A stretch of 21,933 nt of DNA from CAYNCE01 sp964522515. GTDB lineage: Bacteria > Patescibacteriota > Patescibacteriia > UBA2196. Below are positions 14,013 to 20,362 of the stretch, piece by piece. Position numbers and translations under genes: made by a program. Location of the stretch: assembly GCA_964522515.1 (NCBI GenBank), contig CAZFWC010000010.1, forward strand, positions 1-21,933, written 5' to 3'. Position 1 is the stretch's first letter, and every line of letters begins with the position of its first letter. Below the pieces are notes generated by a model. That model did not search any database, had not been told where the DNA came from, and saw only the letters and a program-made list of their open reading frames with translations.

Positions 14013-14572
14013 GGTTTTGTATCGTTATAAATAAAAGATTTGAGTTCATCTTTAATAAGCAAGCGTGAGATAGTAGCAGATGTTTGCATAGCCAAAGCTG
14101 GTTGATGACCAAAGCCAATATATTCCACTGCTTTGCTTAGTTGTTTTACCTTTTCCATAGCTGGAATTAAATCTGTGTCAGAGGAAATAATCAGTGCTTC
14201 ATCATACAAATTTTCATAAGCGCCAACTAACAAATCAGTGGCAATTTTTACATCCACGCCTTTTTCATGAAAAGTATTATCGTTTTTCATTAAATATCCG
14301 CGATGGACTTTTATTCTTTGTTGTTTTGAACCTAAAAAATTAAAAAGATTTATTTGCGCTTGTCTCATTTTCTGGCCTTTAATGTCATCTGCTTTGGCTC
14401 TTACCACGCCAATATAATAACCGCTACTAACAACTTTTCTATCCCTAGATAACCAATCAATCAAACCGCGAAAATTAAAACGGCTTAAACTTCTAATTTC
14501 TAATGATTTTAACTTAAAGTATAAATTACTGCCATCAATAAATACAGCAAGTCGTTTTTTGATTTCTTTCAT
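14009..14572 (-). CDS. NYN-domain (LabA/DUF88-like) putative ribonuclease
   Basis: 187-aa PIN-like NYN domain. The first strand AVFIDGSN carries Asp13; GVDVKIATDLL supplies Asp107 and Asp113; ISSDTDLIPAM supplies Asp132 and Asp134. These are the acidic metal-binding positions of the family, so an active Mg2+-dependent RNase is likely but the target is unknown. It has its own strong promoter (14641-14669) followed by a GC-rich hairpin that ends 13 nt before the ATG. The last codons run into a copied surface-protein module. The gene is flanked by 102-bp direct repeats, a sign of acquisition or duplication. No SD is visible. Confidence 0.85.
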   Translation of the reverse strand: MKEIKKRLAVFIDGSNLYFKLKSLEIRSLSRFNFRGLIDWLSRDRKVVSSGYYIGVVRAKADDIKGQKMRQAQINLFNFLGSKQQRIKVHRGYLMKNDNTFHEKGVDVKIATDLLVGAYENLYDEALIISSDTDLIPAMEKVKQLSKAVEYIGFGHQPALAMQTSATISRLLIKDELKSFIYNDTKP

Positions 14573-14585
14573 ATTTATAAAATTA

Positions 14586-14631
14586 AAAACCCGCCGTGTT
14601 CCGATTGCTCGGAATCAGGACGGGCGGTTTT
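14586..14631 (-). terminator. Hairpin/attenuator in the NYN leader
   Basis: Outer stem 6 bp plus 4 bp separated by a 2x2 mismatch (14586-14597 with 14620-14631). Inner 6-bp stem TTCCGA/TCGGAA with loop TTGC. On minus it is followed by UUUUUAAUUUU. It lies between the NYN promoter and the NYN ATG, so it either attenuates NYN transcription or ends a short RNA of about 50 nt. Confidence 0.65.
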
Positions 14632-14640
14632 AGTAAATTA

Positions 14641-14669
14641 AATATAGCACGACCAAAAAATCCTGTCAA
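14641..14669 (-). promoter_or_regulatory. NYN gene promoter
   Basis: On minus: consensus -35 TTGACA (14664-14669), 17-nt spacer, extended -10 TGC-TATATT (-10 at 14641-14646). A perfect DnaA-box 9-mer TTATCCACA lies 8 nt further upstream (14677-14685); being single, it is more likely chance or regulatory than an origin. The 163-bp gap 14573-14735 holds only these signals. Confidence 0.8.
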
Positions 14670-14735
14670 ATTTAAGTTATCCACAATTAAGTTTTGGATG
14701 TTTTTCATAAATGTTTTAAGCCCATTGTATTTAAT

Positions 14736-15062
14736 TTAAAACCCTTCCAAACTCCCAACTTGAATTTTATTCAAATCAACATTTGTAATTCCTAATGCAA
14801 GACCTTGAAATAATGGCATTAAATTATTCCAAGTTACACTATGGCGATAGCCGTCTTTGTCAACAAACCAAATCGCTCCGCGTTGCTCCACTTGTAAAAG
14901 GAGTTTACCTTTTAATCTGTTTCTCATTGATGCGTTGCCAACTCCTCCACTTCCAGAAATTGGAATTTGAGATAAATCACTATCTGTTATTCCTAAAGAT
15001 AATTTTTGAAATAATGGTAATGCGTTTGCCCAAGTTACGCTATATTTTTTATATTCATATTT
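14736..15062 (-). pseudogene. Truncated surface-protein gene with duplicated domain
   Basis: The frame is open from an in-frame stop at 15063-15065 to TAA at 14736, but has no credible start for most of its length. An internal ATG at 14927 would leave only 63 codons. It encodes two tandem versions of one unit: YSVTWANALPLFQKLSLGIT and HSVTWNNLMPLFQGLALGIT. Between them is RLKGKLLLQVEQRGAIWFVD, a segment type recurrent in Patescibacteria cell-surface proteins. The 5' part of the parent gene has been replaced by the restriction endonuclease gene, whose last codons overlap it by 8 nt. Alternative: a short expressed peptide from 14927. Confidence 0.7.
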
Positions 15063-15858
15063 TTAAATATTCCTTTTTTATTCTTTCTTTATATGTTTCT
15101 CCAACATCTTCAAATATTTTTATTAAAGCTTGATAAGACCCTTCTCCACCTAACAAATTCCAAAAATCCTCAGCCATAATAACAACTTTATCTTCATTCA
15201 TATTAAACCATCTAAACGGATGTGGATGATTATATTTTTCTTTAACGCCATATGGATTAAAAGGAAGAGCAAAAAAAGCGCCTGATATTTTTGGCTCTAC
15301 CATATATAACAATTGAAATATTTTATCCTTTGATGCCTTGGTTTGATCACTATTAGGCTTTGGTGACTTAATTTCAAATGCAAATTTTTCTTTTGTTTTT
15401 ATATCCTCAATATAAAGATCTGCTACAACAATTATTTCTATTAATTCTTTTCCTTTAATATTATCTATTTCATTTATTTCTAAATTCCAATTTGGTTTTC
15501 GGTTTTTTTCATGCTCTAATTCACGTAATATATCATGAATCTTGTTTAATTTCTCTTTATATATCTTGCCAATAATACGCTCACCCCTTTTTGCAAATCC
15601 TCTCTTATCTTCGGCAATAATTCTTGCTATTTCTTCCCATCCAATCATTCCTAAACTGGTAACAAAAGAACGTTCAAACTTAGCTCCTTTCCAAATCTCT
15701 TCCGGAACAAGCGCGACATGAAATGGTAGCGTAGCTTGATATTTATTATAATCCCACGGATCATCTATCAATCTTCTTTTTAAAACATTTTCCATAAATG
15801 TTCTAAGAACTGTTTTAATTTTATCCTCTGTGTTTTTACTAAAAAAAGAATTACTCAT
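15055..15858 (-). CDS. Type II restriction endonuclease, TdeIII-like
   Basis: 267 aa with a PD-(D/E)XK-type centre: Asp147 in VVADLYIED, then Glu162 and Lys164 in FAFEIKSPKPN. FERSFVTSLG (61-70), FALPFNPYG (196-204), and DFWNLLGGEGSYQAL with IFEDVGE near the end resemble the TdeIII/MjaII family, which cuts GGNCC; I recall this from family features and cannot search it. It lies 16 nt downstream of its methyltransferase in the same direction. The stop is 8 nt inside the open frame of the disrupted surface-protein gene. Endonuclease fold is well supported; specificity is not. Confidence 0.78.
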   Translation of the reverse strand: MSNSFFSKNTEDKIKTVLRTFMENVLKRRLIDDPWDYNKYQATLPFHVALVPEEIWKGAKFERSFVTSLGMIGWEEIARIIAEDKRGFAKRGERIIGKIYKEKLNKIHDILRELEHEKNRKPNWNLEINEIDNIKGKELIEIIVVADLYIEDIKTKEKFAFEIKSPKPNSDQTKASKDKIFQLLYMVEPKISGAFFALPFNPYGVKEKYNHPHPFRWFNMNEDKVVIMAEDFWNLLGGEGSYQALIKIFEDVGETYKERIKKEYLKI

Positions 15859-15874
15859 ATTTTTTATTTATTAA

Positions 15875-17074
15875 TTAATTTTTTATAAAATAATAAATAC
15901 TTTCTGAAAACTTAGTATTATCTCGTTCAGTTCTCATTAAAACCGGCCTATGAAAAATCTCTTTAACTTTATAATTACAAATATCTGCAATTTCTGGATA
16001 TATATTATCTCTGTCATTAACAACTACAAAAATTTTTGCTTTTGGTTTTAAAAATTTATTCATATTTTGAAAAACATCAATAATCCCTTTTTTATATTCT
16101 TCTTTTGCAGTCATACTTTTTCCATTTGAAGCTGGTCCTATTTCTTTAAAACCATTGTCATCTATATCAAAAAGTTCATAAGCGTAACGATGTTGGTCAT
16201 GATAATCAATTAATCCAATGTAAGGTGGAGATGTAAAGATTCCATCAAATTTGCCACCTTTGTAATCTTTTTCTTTTCTAAAATCAATATCTCTGGAATC
16301 ACCTTGGACAATTTTAATAACTGCGTCTGTTCTTAATTTGTCAAATTCTTTTATTCTTCTAATCGTATCCCAACTATAGCGATCAATAAATTTCATTGCT
16401 TCATTAACAGGGCTACAAGTTCTGCGATGTTTTATACAATAATATTCTGTTCTCACTGGCTTTTTAGGGCGAGCTAAGTCATAATGTGTTATTAAACGAG
16501 CACTGCGAGTTGCGCGACTTAATATGATTTTTAATATATCTTGATTTTTATAATTTTTAATATTATCCTTGTAAAACAAAATTTCCTGTAATGATCTATC
16601 AGCAAACCATGTATTAAGATATTCACTATCTGTTTTATATTTTTTAAAAGAATCTATTAATTCTATTGGATTATTTTTTTTCTGACCTTTAGAAATTAAA
16701 TCACTAAATTCTTTTGTTTTAAATAAAATATTTTTTATTTCTTGTTCAACTAAATCAATATCATATTTTTTTGTTTTAATTTCAGTTATTAAACAATTAA
16801 AAAGCGAAATTTCTACACCAGCAGAATTTATACCTAAAATATTTGATTCAACTAAAGTTGTGCCCGAGCCCATAAAAGGGTCCAAAATTGATTCGCCTTT
16901 TTTAAAATATTTTTTCAAAAAGACCTCCACTAATTGTGGAATAAATTTCCCCAGATACGGATGCAGGCGATGAACATGTTTTGTTCTTTCATATTCTTTA
17001 ATGTTAGCAAAAGATAAATCAACACCATTTAATGATGTTTTGAAATCTAATTTAGTATTTGCTTTCTCTACCAT
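15875..17074 (-). CDS. DNA (cytosine-N4/adenine-N6) methyltransferase
   Basis: SAM-dependent amino-methyltransferase of the R-M pair. Numbering from a GTG at 17092: SAM-binding motif I DPFMGSGTT at 71-79 and catalytic motif IV TSPPY at 287-291. A long region lies between, plus HRLHPYLGKFIPQLVE (41-56). SPPY allows m4C or m6A. SPPYIGLIDYHDQHRYAYELF is typical of enzymes paired with TdeIII-like nucleases. I give the ATG at 17074 as start; GTG 17092 is in frame and adds six residues. GGGAG lies 11-14 nt before the ATG, too far to be decisive. It is preceded by a structured leader and its own promoter. Confidence 0.85.
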   Translation of the reverse strand: MVEKANTKLDFKTSLNGVDLSFANIKEYERTKHVHRLHPYLGKFIPQLVEVFLKKYFKKGESILDPFMGSGTTLVESNILGINSAGVEISLFNCLITEIKTKKYDIDLVEQEIKNILFKTKEFSDLISKGQKKNNPIELIDSFKKYKTDSEYLNTWFADRSLQEILFYKDNIKNYKNQDILKIILSRATRSARLITHYDLARPKKPVRTEYYCIKHRRTCSPVNEAMKFIDRYSWDTIRRIKEFDKLRTDAVIKIVQGDSRDIDFRKEKDYKGGKFDGIFTSPPYIGLIDYHDQHRYAYELFDIDDNGFKEIGPASNGKSMTAKEEYKKGIIDVFQNMNKFLKPKAKIFVVVNDRDNIYPEIADICNYKVKEIFHRPVLMRTERDNTKFSESIYYFIKN

Positions 17075-17163
17075 ATTTATTAATTCTCCCACTTTTTATG
17101 CTAAAAGTCAAAATAAAAAATTAAAAACAGAATCTTGCTACTGAATTAATTTTCAACCAAAAA

Positions 17164-17224
17164 AGGCTTCCTGCTGGCGATGCCTCTTGCAAACATTTCA
17201 CAATATTTTTCAAACCATCCCAGC
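17164..17224 (-). ncRNA. Structured RNA leader of the R-M operon (unknown class)
   Basis: On minus: a 9-bp GC-rich stem GCTGGGATG / CATC-G-CCAGC (17216-17224 with 17173-17182, one bulge) closes a domain. Inside it is a 7-bp hairpin (17202-17208 with 17191-17197) capped by the GNRA tetraloop GUGA, extended by UUG/CAA. Downstream an alternative AGGC/GCCU pairing (17182-17185 with 17164-17167) runs into a U6 tract, so a switch between two folds is possible. Within the predicted leader (about 17261 to 17074) this is the clearest structure. I could not match it to a known riboswitch. Confidence 0.5.
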
Positions 17225-17267
17225 TAATAATTTTAACAGAGTTAGGTTAATTATTTTTTACGATTTT

Positions 17268-17296
17268 ATTATACAACATCAACCAAAAAATAGCAA
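17268..17296 (-). promoter_or_regulatory. R-M operon promoter
   Basis: On minus: -35 TTGCTA (17291-17296), 17-nt spacer, consensus -10 TATAAT (17268-17273). The predicted leader to the methyltransferase ATG is about 190 nt. Confidence 0.65.
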
Positions 17297-17302
17297 CCAA
17301 AA

Positions 17303-17320
17303 AACAGCAATGATGCTGTT
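17303..17320 (-). terminator. Terminator of the tRNA-Val/tRNA-Ile operon
   Basis: On minus: 7-bp stem AACAGCA/TGCTGTT with tetraloop TCAT, followed by T4 (six T in all with the stem end). It lies 72 nt after tRNA-Ile and just before the R-M promoter. Confidence 0.8.
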
Positions 17321-17392
17321 GAAAAATTTTGCGTGCTAGTAATTTAATTTTTTGATAGTTTTATTTTAATTTTTGCATATTTTAATATACAA

Positions 17393-17469
17393 TGGTGCGC
17401 GTACCAGGATTCGAACCTGGGACCTTCGCCTTATCAGAGCGACGCTCTAACCAACTGAGCTATACGCGC
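17393..17469 (-). tRNA. tRNA-Ile(GAT)
   Basis: 77-nt cloverleaf with CCA encoded. Acceptor GCGCGTA/TACGCGC, anticodon loop CTGATAA (GAT), canonical T loop TTCGAAT. It lies 29 nt after tRNA-Val in the same transcript. Confidence 0.97.
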
Positions 17470-17498
17470 GCGTAATTTGTATTTTTTTAAAAATTTTC

Positions 17499-17575
17499 TG
17501 GTGGGCAATACTGGATTTGAACCAGTGACCTTCTCGATGTCACCGAGACACTCTAACCAGCTGAGCTAATTGCCC
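17499..17575 (-). tRNA. tRNA-Val(GAC)
   Basis: 77-nt cloverleaf with CCA encoded. Acceptor GGGCAAT/ATTGCCC, anticodon stem TCTCG/CGAGA, loop GTGACAT (anticodon GAC), T loop TTCAAAT. A broken copy of its 5' part lies 34 nt upstream in the transcript. Confidence 0.96.
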
Positions 17576-17609
17576 TTTAAAATATAAAATAAATTAGTAA
17601 TTTTTGTAG

Positions 17610-17685
17610 CACTTTAACCAGCTGTTTGTCCGCCGTAGTCCGGTAGGATTTTTTAGAGGCGAAGGTGGAAGCTAATTGCCCTTAA
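17610..17685 (-). pseudogene. tRNA-Val 5' fragment split by a repeat
   Basis: On minus it reads GGGCAATTAGCT (identical to the tRNA-Val 5' end), then a 45-nt family-A repeat (17625-17669), then CAGCTGGTTAAAGTG (one mismatch to tRNA-Val). The anticodon and 3' half are absent. It is a partial duplicate of tRNA-Val interrupted in the D arm. Confidence 0.8.
17625..17669 (+). repeat. Dispersed GC-rich repeat, family A, copy 1
   Basis: It begins TTTGTCCGCCGTAGTCC and ends GCGAAGGTGGA. Over about 43 nt it differs at only 3 positions from the copy at 20953-20999. Its ends can pair (TCCGCC with GGTGGA), giving a hairpin. Confidence 0.85.
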
Positions 17686-17701
17686 TTTTTTAATATCTTT
17701 A

Positions 17702-17729
17702 TTTTTACATAAAAATTTGGAAGTGTCAA
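17702..17729 (-). promoter_or_regulatory. tRNA-Val/tRNA-Ile operon promoter
   Basis: On minus: consensus -35 TTGACA (17724-17729) followed after 16 nt by TAAAAA (17702-17707). A second TTGACA lies 12 nt further up (17736-17741). The first tRNA-like sequence downstream is the broken tRNA-Val copy. Confidence 0.45.
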
Positions 17730-17734
17730 AAAAA

Positions 17735-17764
17735 TTGTCAAAATTTAAAAAATAATGTTAAACT
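17735..17764 (+). promoter_or_regulatory. ruvB promoter (near-leaderless)
   Basis: -35 TTGTCA (17735-17740), 18-nt spacer, extended -10 TGT-TAAACT (-10 at 17759-17764). ATG begins 9 nt after the -10, so a leader of only about 0-3 nt is expected. No SD is present. Confidence 0.65.
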
Positions 17765-17773
17765 AAAAATAAT

Positions 17774-18805
17774 ATGCAAAATAATAAAAACAATCAAGAC
17801 CGTATTATTTCGGATAAAGAACAAACAAGCGATAAGACACTTGACACAACTTTGCGTCCAAAAACTTTAGATGAATTTATTGGTCAAAGTAAAATAAAAC
17901 AAAGTTTAAAAATTTTTATTCAAGCAGCAAAAAAAAGAAACGAAGCATTAGAGCACACTTTACTTTATGGAGCTCCTGGTTTAGGAAAAACAACTTTAGC
18001 CCATATTATTGGCAGAGAAATGAATGCAAATGTGCGAATAACTTCTGGTCCAGCAATTGAACGCGCTGGAGATTTGGCTGCAATCTTAACAAATTTAGAA
18101 CAGGGTGATGTTTTATTTATTGATGAAATCCACCGTTTAAATCGCACAGTGGAAGAAGTTCTTTATCCAGCAATGGAAGATTATTGTTTAGATATTGTGA
18201 TTGGCAAAGGTCCGTCTGCTAGAACTTTAAGATTAGATTTGCCAAAATTTACTTTAATTGGAGCAACAACAAGATTAAGTTTGTTGTCTTCTCCACTTCG
18301 TGACAGATTTGGTTCAACCTATCGTGTTGATTATTATATTAGTGAAGAAATGCAAAAAATTATTCAACGATCCGCAAAAATTTTAAATTGCAATATTGAA
18401 AGTCCAGCTAGTGAAGAAATTGCAAAACGCAGTCGCAAAACTCCGCGCGTTGCAAATCGTTTGTTAAAAAGAGTGCGTGATTTCGCAGAAGTTAAAGCAG
18501 ATGGTATAATTAATTATGTAATTTGTATGCAAGCTCTTGAGATGCTTGAAGTTGATGAGCTTGGTTTAGATGAAATTGATCGAAGAATTTTAAAAATTAT
18601 TATTGAAAAGTTTAACGGCGGACCAGTTGGATTAAGCACGCTAGCTGCTTCAACTGGAGAAGAAACAGCAACAGTTGAAGATATTTACGAACCTTTTTTA
18701 ATGCAAATGGGATTTTTAGCTCGCACGCCACGCGGTAGAATTGTGACAATTTTAGGATACAAACATTTGGGGTTTGAACCACCAAATAATTTATTTAATT
18801 CTTAA
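17774..18805 (+). CDS. ruvB: Holliday junction branch-migration ATPase RuvB
   Basis: Motor of the RuvAB complex. RuvB signature LRPKTLDEFIGQ (27-38), Walker A GAPGLGKT (66-73), Walker B VLFIDEIHR (113-121), sensor GATTR (163-167) and the arginine-finger region SSPLRDRFG (172-180). A C-terminal winged helix (about 265-340; GGPVGLSTLA, RTPRGR) completes it. Length 343 aa is normal. ruvA and ruvC are not in the window. Two membrane-protein genes follow closely, the first after 13 nt. Confidence 0.97.
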   Translation: MQNNKNNQDRIISDKEQTSDKTLDTTLRPKTLDEFIGQSKIKQSLKIFIQAAKKRNEALEHTLLYGAPGLGKTTLAHIIGREMNANVRITSGPAIERAGDLAAILTNLEQGDVLFIDEIHRLNRTVEEVLYPAMEDYCLDIVIGKGPSARTLRLDLPKFTLIGATTRLSLLSSPLRDRFGSTYRVDYYISEEMQKIIQRSAKILNCNIESPASEEIAKRSRKTPRVANRLLKRVRDFAEVKADGIINYVICMQALEMLEVDELGLDEIDRRILKIIIEKFNGGPVGLSTLAASTGEETATVEDIYEPFLMQMGFLARTPRGRIVTILGYKHLGFEPPNNLFNS

Positions 18806-18818
18806 ATTATAATTTTTT

Positions 18819-19049
18819 ATGGAACTTTCTTTAAGCATTTTTTTAATTATTTATTTAATCTGTCTATTATTTATTTTAATAATGACAATTTTTAATTTGT
18901 ATCATTCTTGGCGTTTTGGAATGAATAATTTTACAAATTTTTTAATGATGTCAATTTATATTGTGATTTTATTTGTTATTATATTTTTTTCAATAAAATT
19001 TATTAGCAGTGTTGATTGGAAAAGTACTTTTGAAATAATAATATTTTAA
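18819..19049 (+). CDS. Two-TM membrane protein, hypothetical
   Basis: 76 aa, nearly all hydrophobic: helix 1 about 4-27, a short loop with YHSWRFGMNN, helix 2 about 40-62, and a short polar end. No family recognised. It starts 13 nt after ruvB and ends 7 nt before the PH-domain gene, so the three are probably one operon. A TATAAT (18808-18813) 5 nt before the ATG has no -35 partner and may be chance. Confidence 0.65.
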   Translation: MELSLSIFLIIYLICLLFILIMTIFNLYHSWRFGMNNFTNFLMMSIYIVILFVIIFFSIKFISSVDWKSTFEIIIF

Positions 19050-19056
19050 TTTTTTT

Positions 19057-19614
19057 ATGCCTTATTCAACTCTTTTTCCTGGACAAGAGCCAAATGAAAA
19101 AATAATTAAACTAATGCGAAGGCACTGGTGGATTTTATTTAAAACTATTTTTTTGTATTTTATTTTAATTTTACTGCCGTTTGTTTTAAAAGGAATTATA
19201 ATAAATTATACTGTTTTATTTGAATCAGAAGTTGTTAGCGTTGTTTTTGGGTTATTTTTAAGTTTATATTATTTTTTTATTATTACTTTATTTTTTCGCG
19301 CTTGGTTGGATTATTATTTAGACATTTGGATTATAACTTCAGAACGCGTTGTTAATGTTGAACAAAAAAATCTTTTTTCTCGTCGCATTGCTTCTTTTAG
19401 ATTGTATAGAATTCAAGATGTAACTGCTGATGTGAAAGGCATACTTCCAACTTTTTTTCACTACGGAAATGTGCACATTCAAACTGCTGGCGCAAAACAA
19501 GAATTTATTTTTAAACAAATTTCAGATCCTTACACAGTTACTAAAATTTTAATTAAATTGGTTAATTGGAAAAAAGGAATTTTAAACAAACAAGGAGTAT
19601 TACAAAATAATTAA
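19057..19614 (+). CDS. Membrane protein with bacterial PH domain (bPH2/DUF304-like)
   Basis: 185 aa. LFPGQEPNEKIIKLMRRHWW leads into two transmembrane helices (about 24-46 and 60-82). Then comes a C-terminal PH-like domain: WLDYYLDIWIITSERVVNVEQKNLFSRRIASFRLYRIQDVT (84-124), followed by YGNVHIQTAG. This order matches DUF304/bPH2 membrane proteins of unknown role. It is followed by a 26-codon membrane-peptide ORF with a strong SD. Confidence 0.8.
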   Translation: MPYSTLFPGQEPNEKIIKLMRRHWWILFKTIFLYFILILLPFVLKGIIINYTVLFESEVVSVVFGLFLSLYYFFIITLFFRAWLDYYLDIWIITSERVVNVEQKNLFSRRIASFRLYRIQDVTADVKGILPTFFHYGNVHIQTAGAKQEFIFKQISDPYTVTKILIKLVNWKKGILNKQGVLQNN

Positions 19615-19630
19615 AATAAAAGGAGAAAAA

Positions 19631-19711
19631 ATGCTTAGTATAATTGCTGTTTTTTGTGTTGGATTTATTTGTGGTTTTATTATTGCTTGGATAATAAAAC
19701 CAAAAAAATAA
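19631..19711 (+). CDS. 26-aa single-TM peptide
   Basis: SD AAAGGAG ends 5 nt before ATG. The peptide MLSIIAVFCVGFICGFI... is one hydrophobic helix (about 2-21) ending in basic IKPKK, the layout of a small inner-membrane peptide. It lies 16 nt after the PH-domain gene. The strong SD is its best support; the large genes here mostly lack one. Function unknown. Confidence 0.55.
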   Translation: MLSIIAVFCVGFICGFIIAWIIKPKK

Positions 19712-19748
19712 ATAATTTTTATTATTTTTTGTTTGCTACTGTGTTGAC

Positions 19749-19777
19749 TTGACTTATTTTAAATTTATTTCTATAAT
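19749..19777 (+). promoter_or_regulatory. Promoter upstream of tmRNA
   Basis: -35 TTGACT (19749-19754), 17-nt spacer, consensus -10 TATAAT (19772-19777). Predicted start near 19784, about 137 nt before the mature tmRNA 5' end. A 7-bp hairpin ATCCAGT/ACTGGAT (19784-19803) begins the transcript. Confidence 0.75.
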
Positions 19778-19816
19778 AAAATTATCCAGTTATCTGACTG
19801 GATTAACAAACTTGAG

Positions 19817-19840
19817 AAAGTGGCTTGTGTCACTTTTTTT
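19817..19840 (+). terminator. Terminator-like hairpin between promoter and tmRNA
   Basis: 8-bp stem (19817-19824 with 19829-19836, one G-U) with loop TTGT, overlapping and followed by T7 (19834-19840). If active it would end a leader RNA of about 57 nt; read-through would give the tmRNA precursor. Confidence 0.6.
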
Positions 19841-19920
19841 AGCACAAATTCCATTTTTTTTAAATTTAAAATTTAAAATCGTTTTAAATTTAGATTTAGG
19901 ATTTAGAAAATTAATAATAT

Positions 19921-20320
19921 GGGGGTGTTTTAATTCGATAAAATTTAAATTATTAAATTAAGCAAATCAAGTTGAAAAATCTTGTTAAACTTTTTCACAA
20001 CATATAAATGCAAATTTATTTAGCCGGGCAAAACAAGGAATTGTTAATTTAGCAAATTCTTTAACTTTGCAACCGGTTCTTGCAGTAGCCTAAATCCTAC
20101 TTGCTGTCCAGCTGATTGATTCTCACTAAATTAGTTTGGGCACCATATTTTGTGAGATAATTATTTAAATTGTCTAGCTTAAATAATGAAATTTTAGACT
20201 TAGGTTTTAAATTTTTTATTTGTTTTTAAAGTTTAAAACTAAAATTCAAAACAAACTAAATTTGTAGAAATATTTAATAGTTAATTTTAGACAGGGGCGC
20301 GCTACCCCTCACCTCCACCA
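19921..20320 (+). ncRNA. ssrA: Transfer-messenger RNA (tmRNA)
   Basis: Rescues stalled ribosomes by acting as tRNA-Ala and then mRNA. The acceptor GGGGGTG (19921-19927) pairs with CACCTCC (20310-20316), with the G3-U pair needed for alanylation; A-CCA follows (20317-20320). The 5' AATTCGAT loop and long P2 pairing of the two ends (about 19939-19960 with 20270-20289) fit. PK1 has CAAG/CTTG (19968-19971, 19981-19984) plus GTTG...CAAC, ending 8 nt before the resume codon GCA at 20010. The tag frame runs 27 codons (starts ANLF, ends PVLAVA) to TAA at 20091, inside a P5-like hairpin. Length 400 nt is typical. Odd: the T loop is CGCGCTA instead of TTCRANN. Confidence 0.92.
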
Positions 20321-20340
20321 TCCTGTTCTAATGCTTTGGA

Positions 20341-20362
20341 TGGCACAGCCAAAATTTTTTTT
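20341..20362 (+). terminator. tmRNA terminator abutting infC
   Basis: Stem TGGC/GCCA with ACA loop (20341-20351), then AAA and T8 (20355-20362) directly before the infC ATG. An alternative TTTGG/CCAAA stem (20335-20339 with 20349-20353) is possible. The stem is short, so read-through into infC is plausible. Confidence 0.5.

Noticed and set aside
14677..14685. Perfect DnaA box TTATCCACA as a sign of a replication origin
   Set aside because: Only one box was found, with no cluster and no dnaA or dnaN nearby. A single 9-mer is expected by chance in a genome this AT-rich.
20336..20362. TTG at 20336 as the infC start
   Set aside because: It would put the tmRNA terminator stem and T8 tract inside the gene and adds residues not typical of IF-3. 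ATG 20363 gives a normal IF-3 N-terminus.
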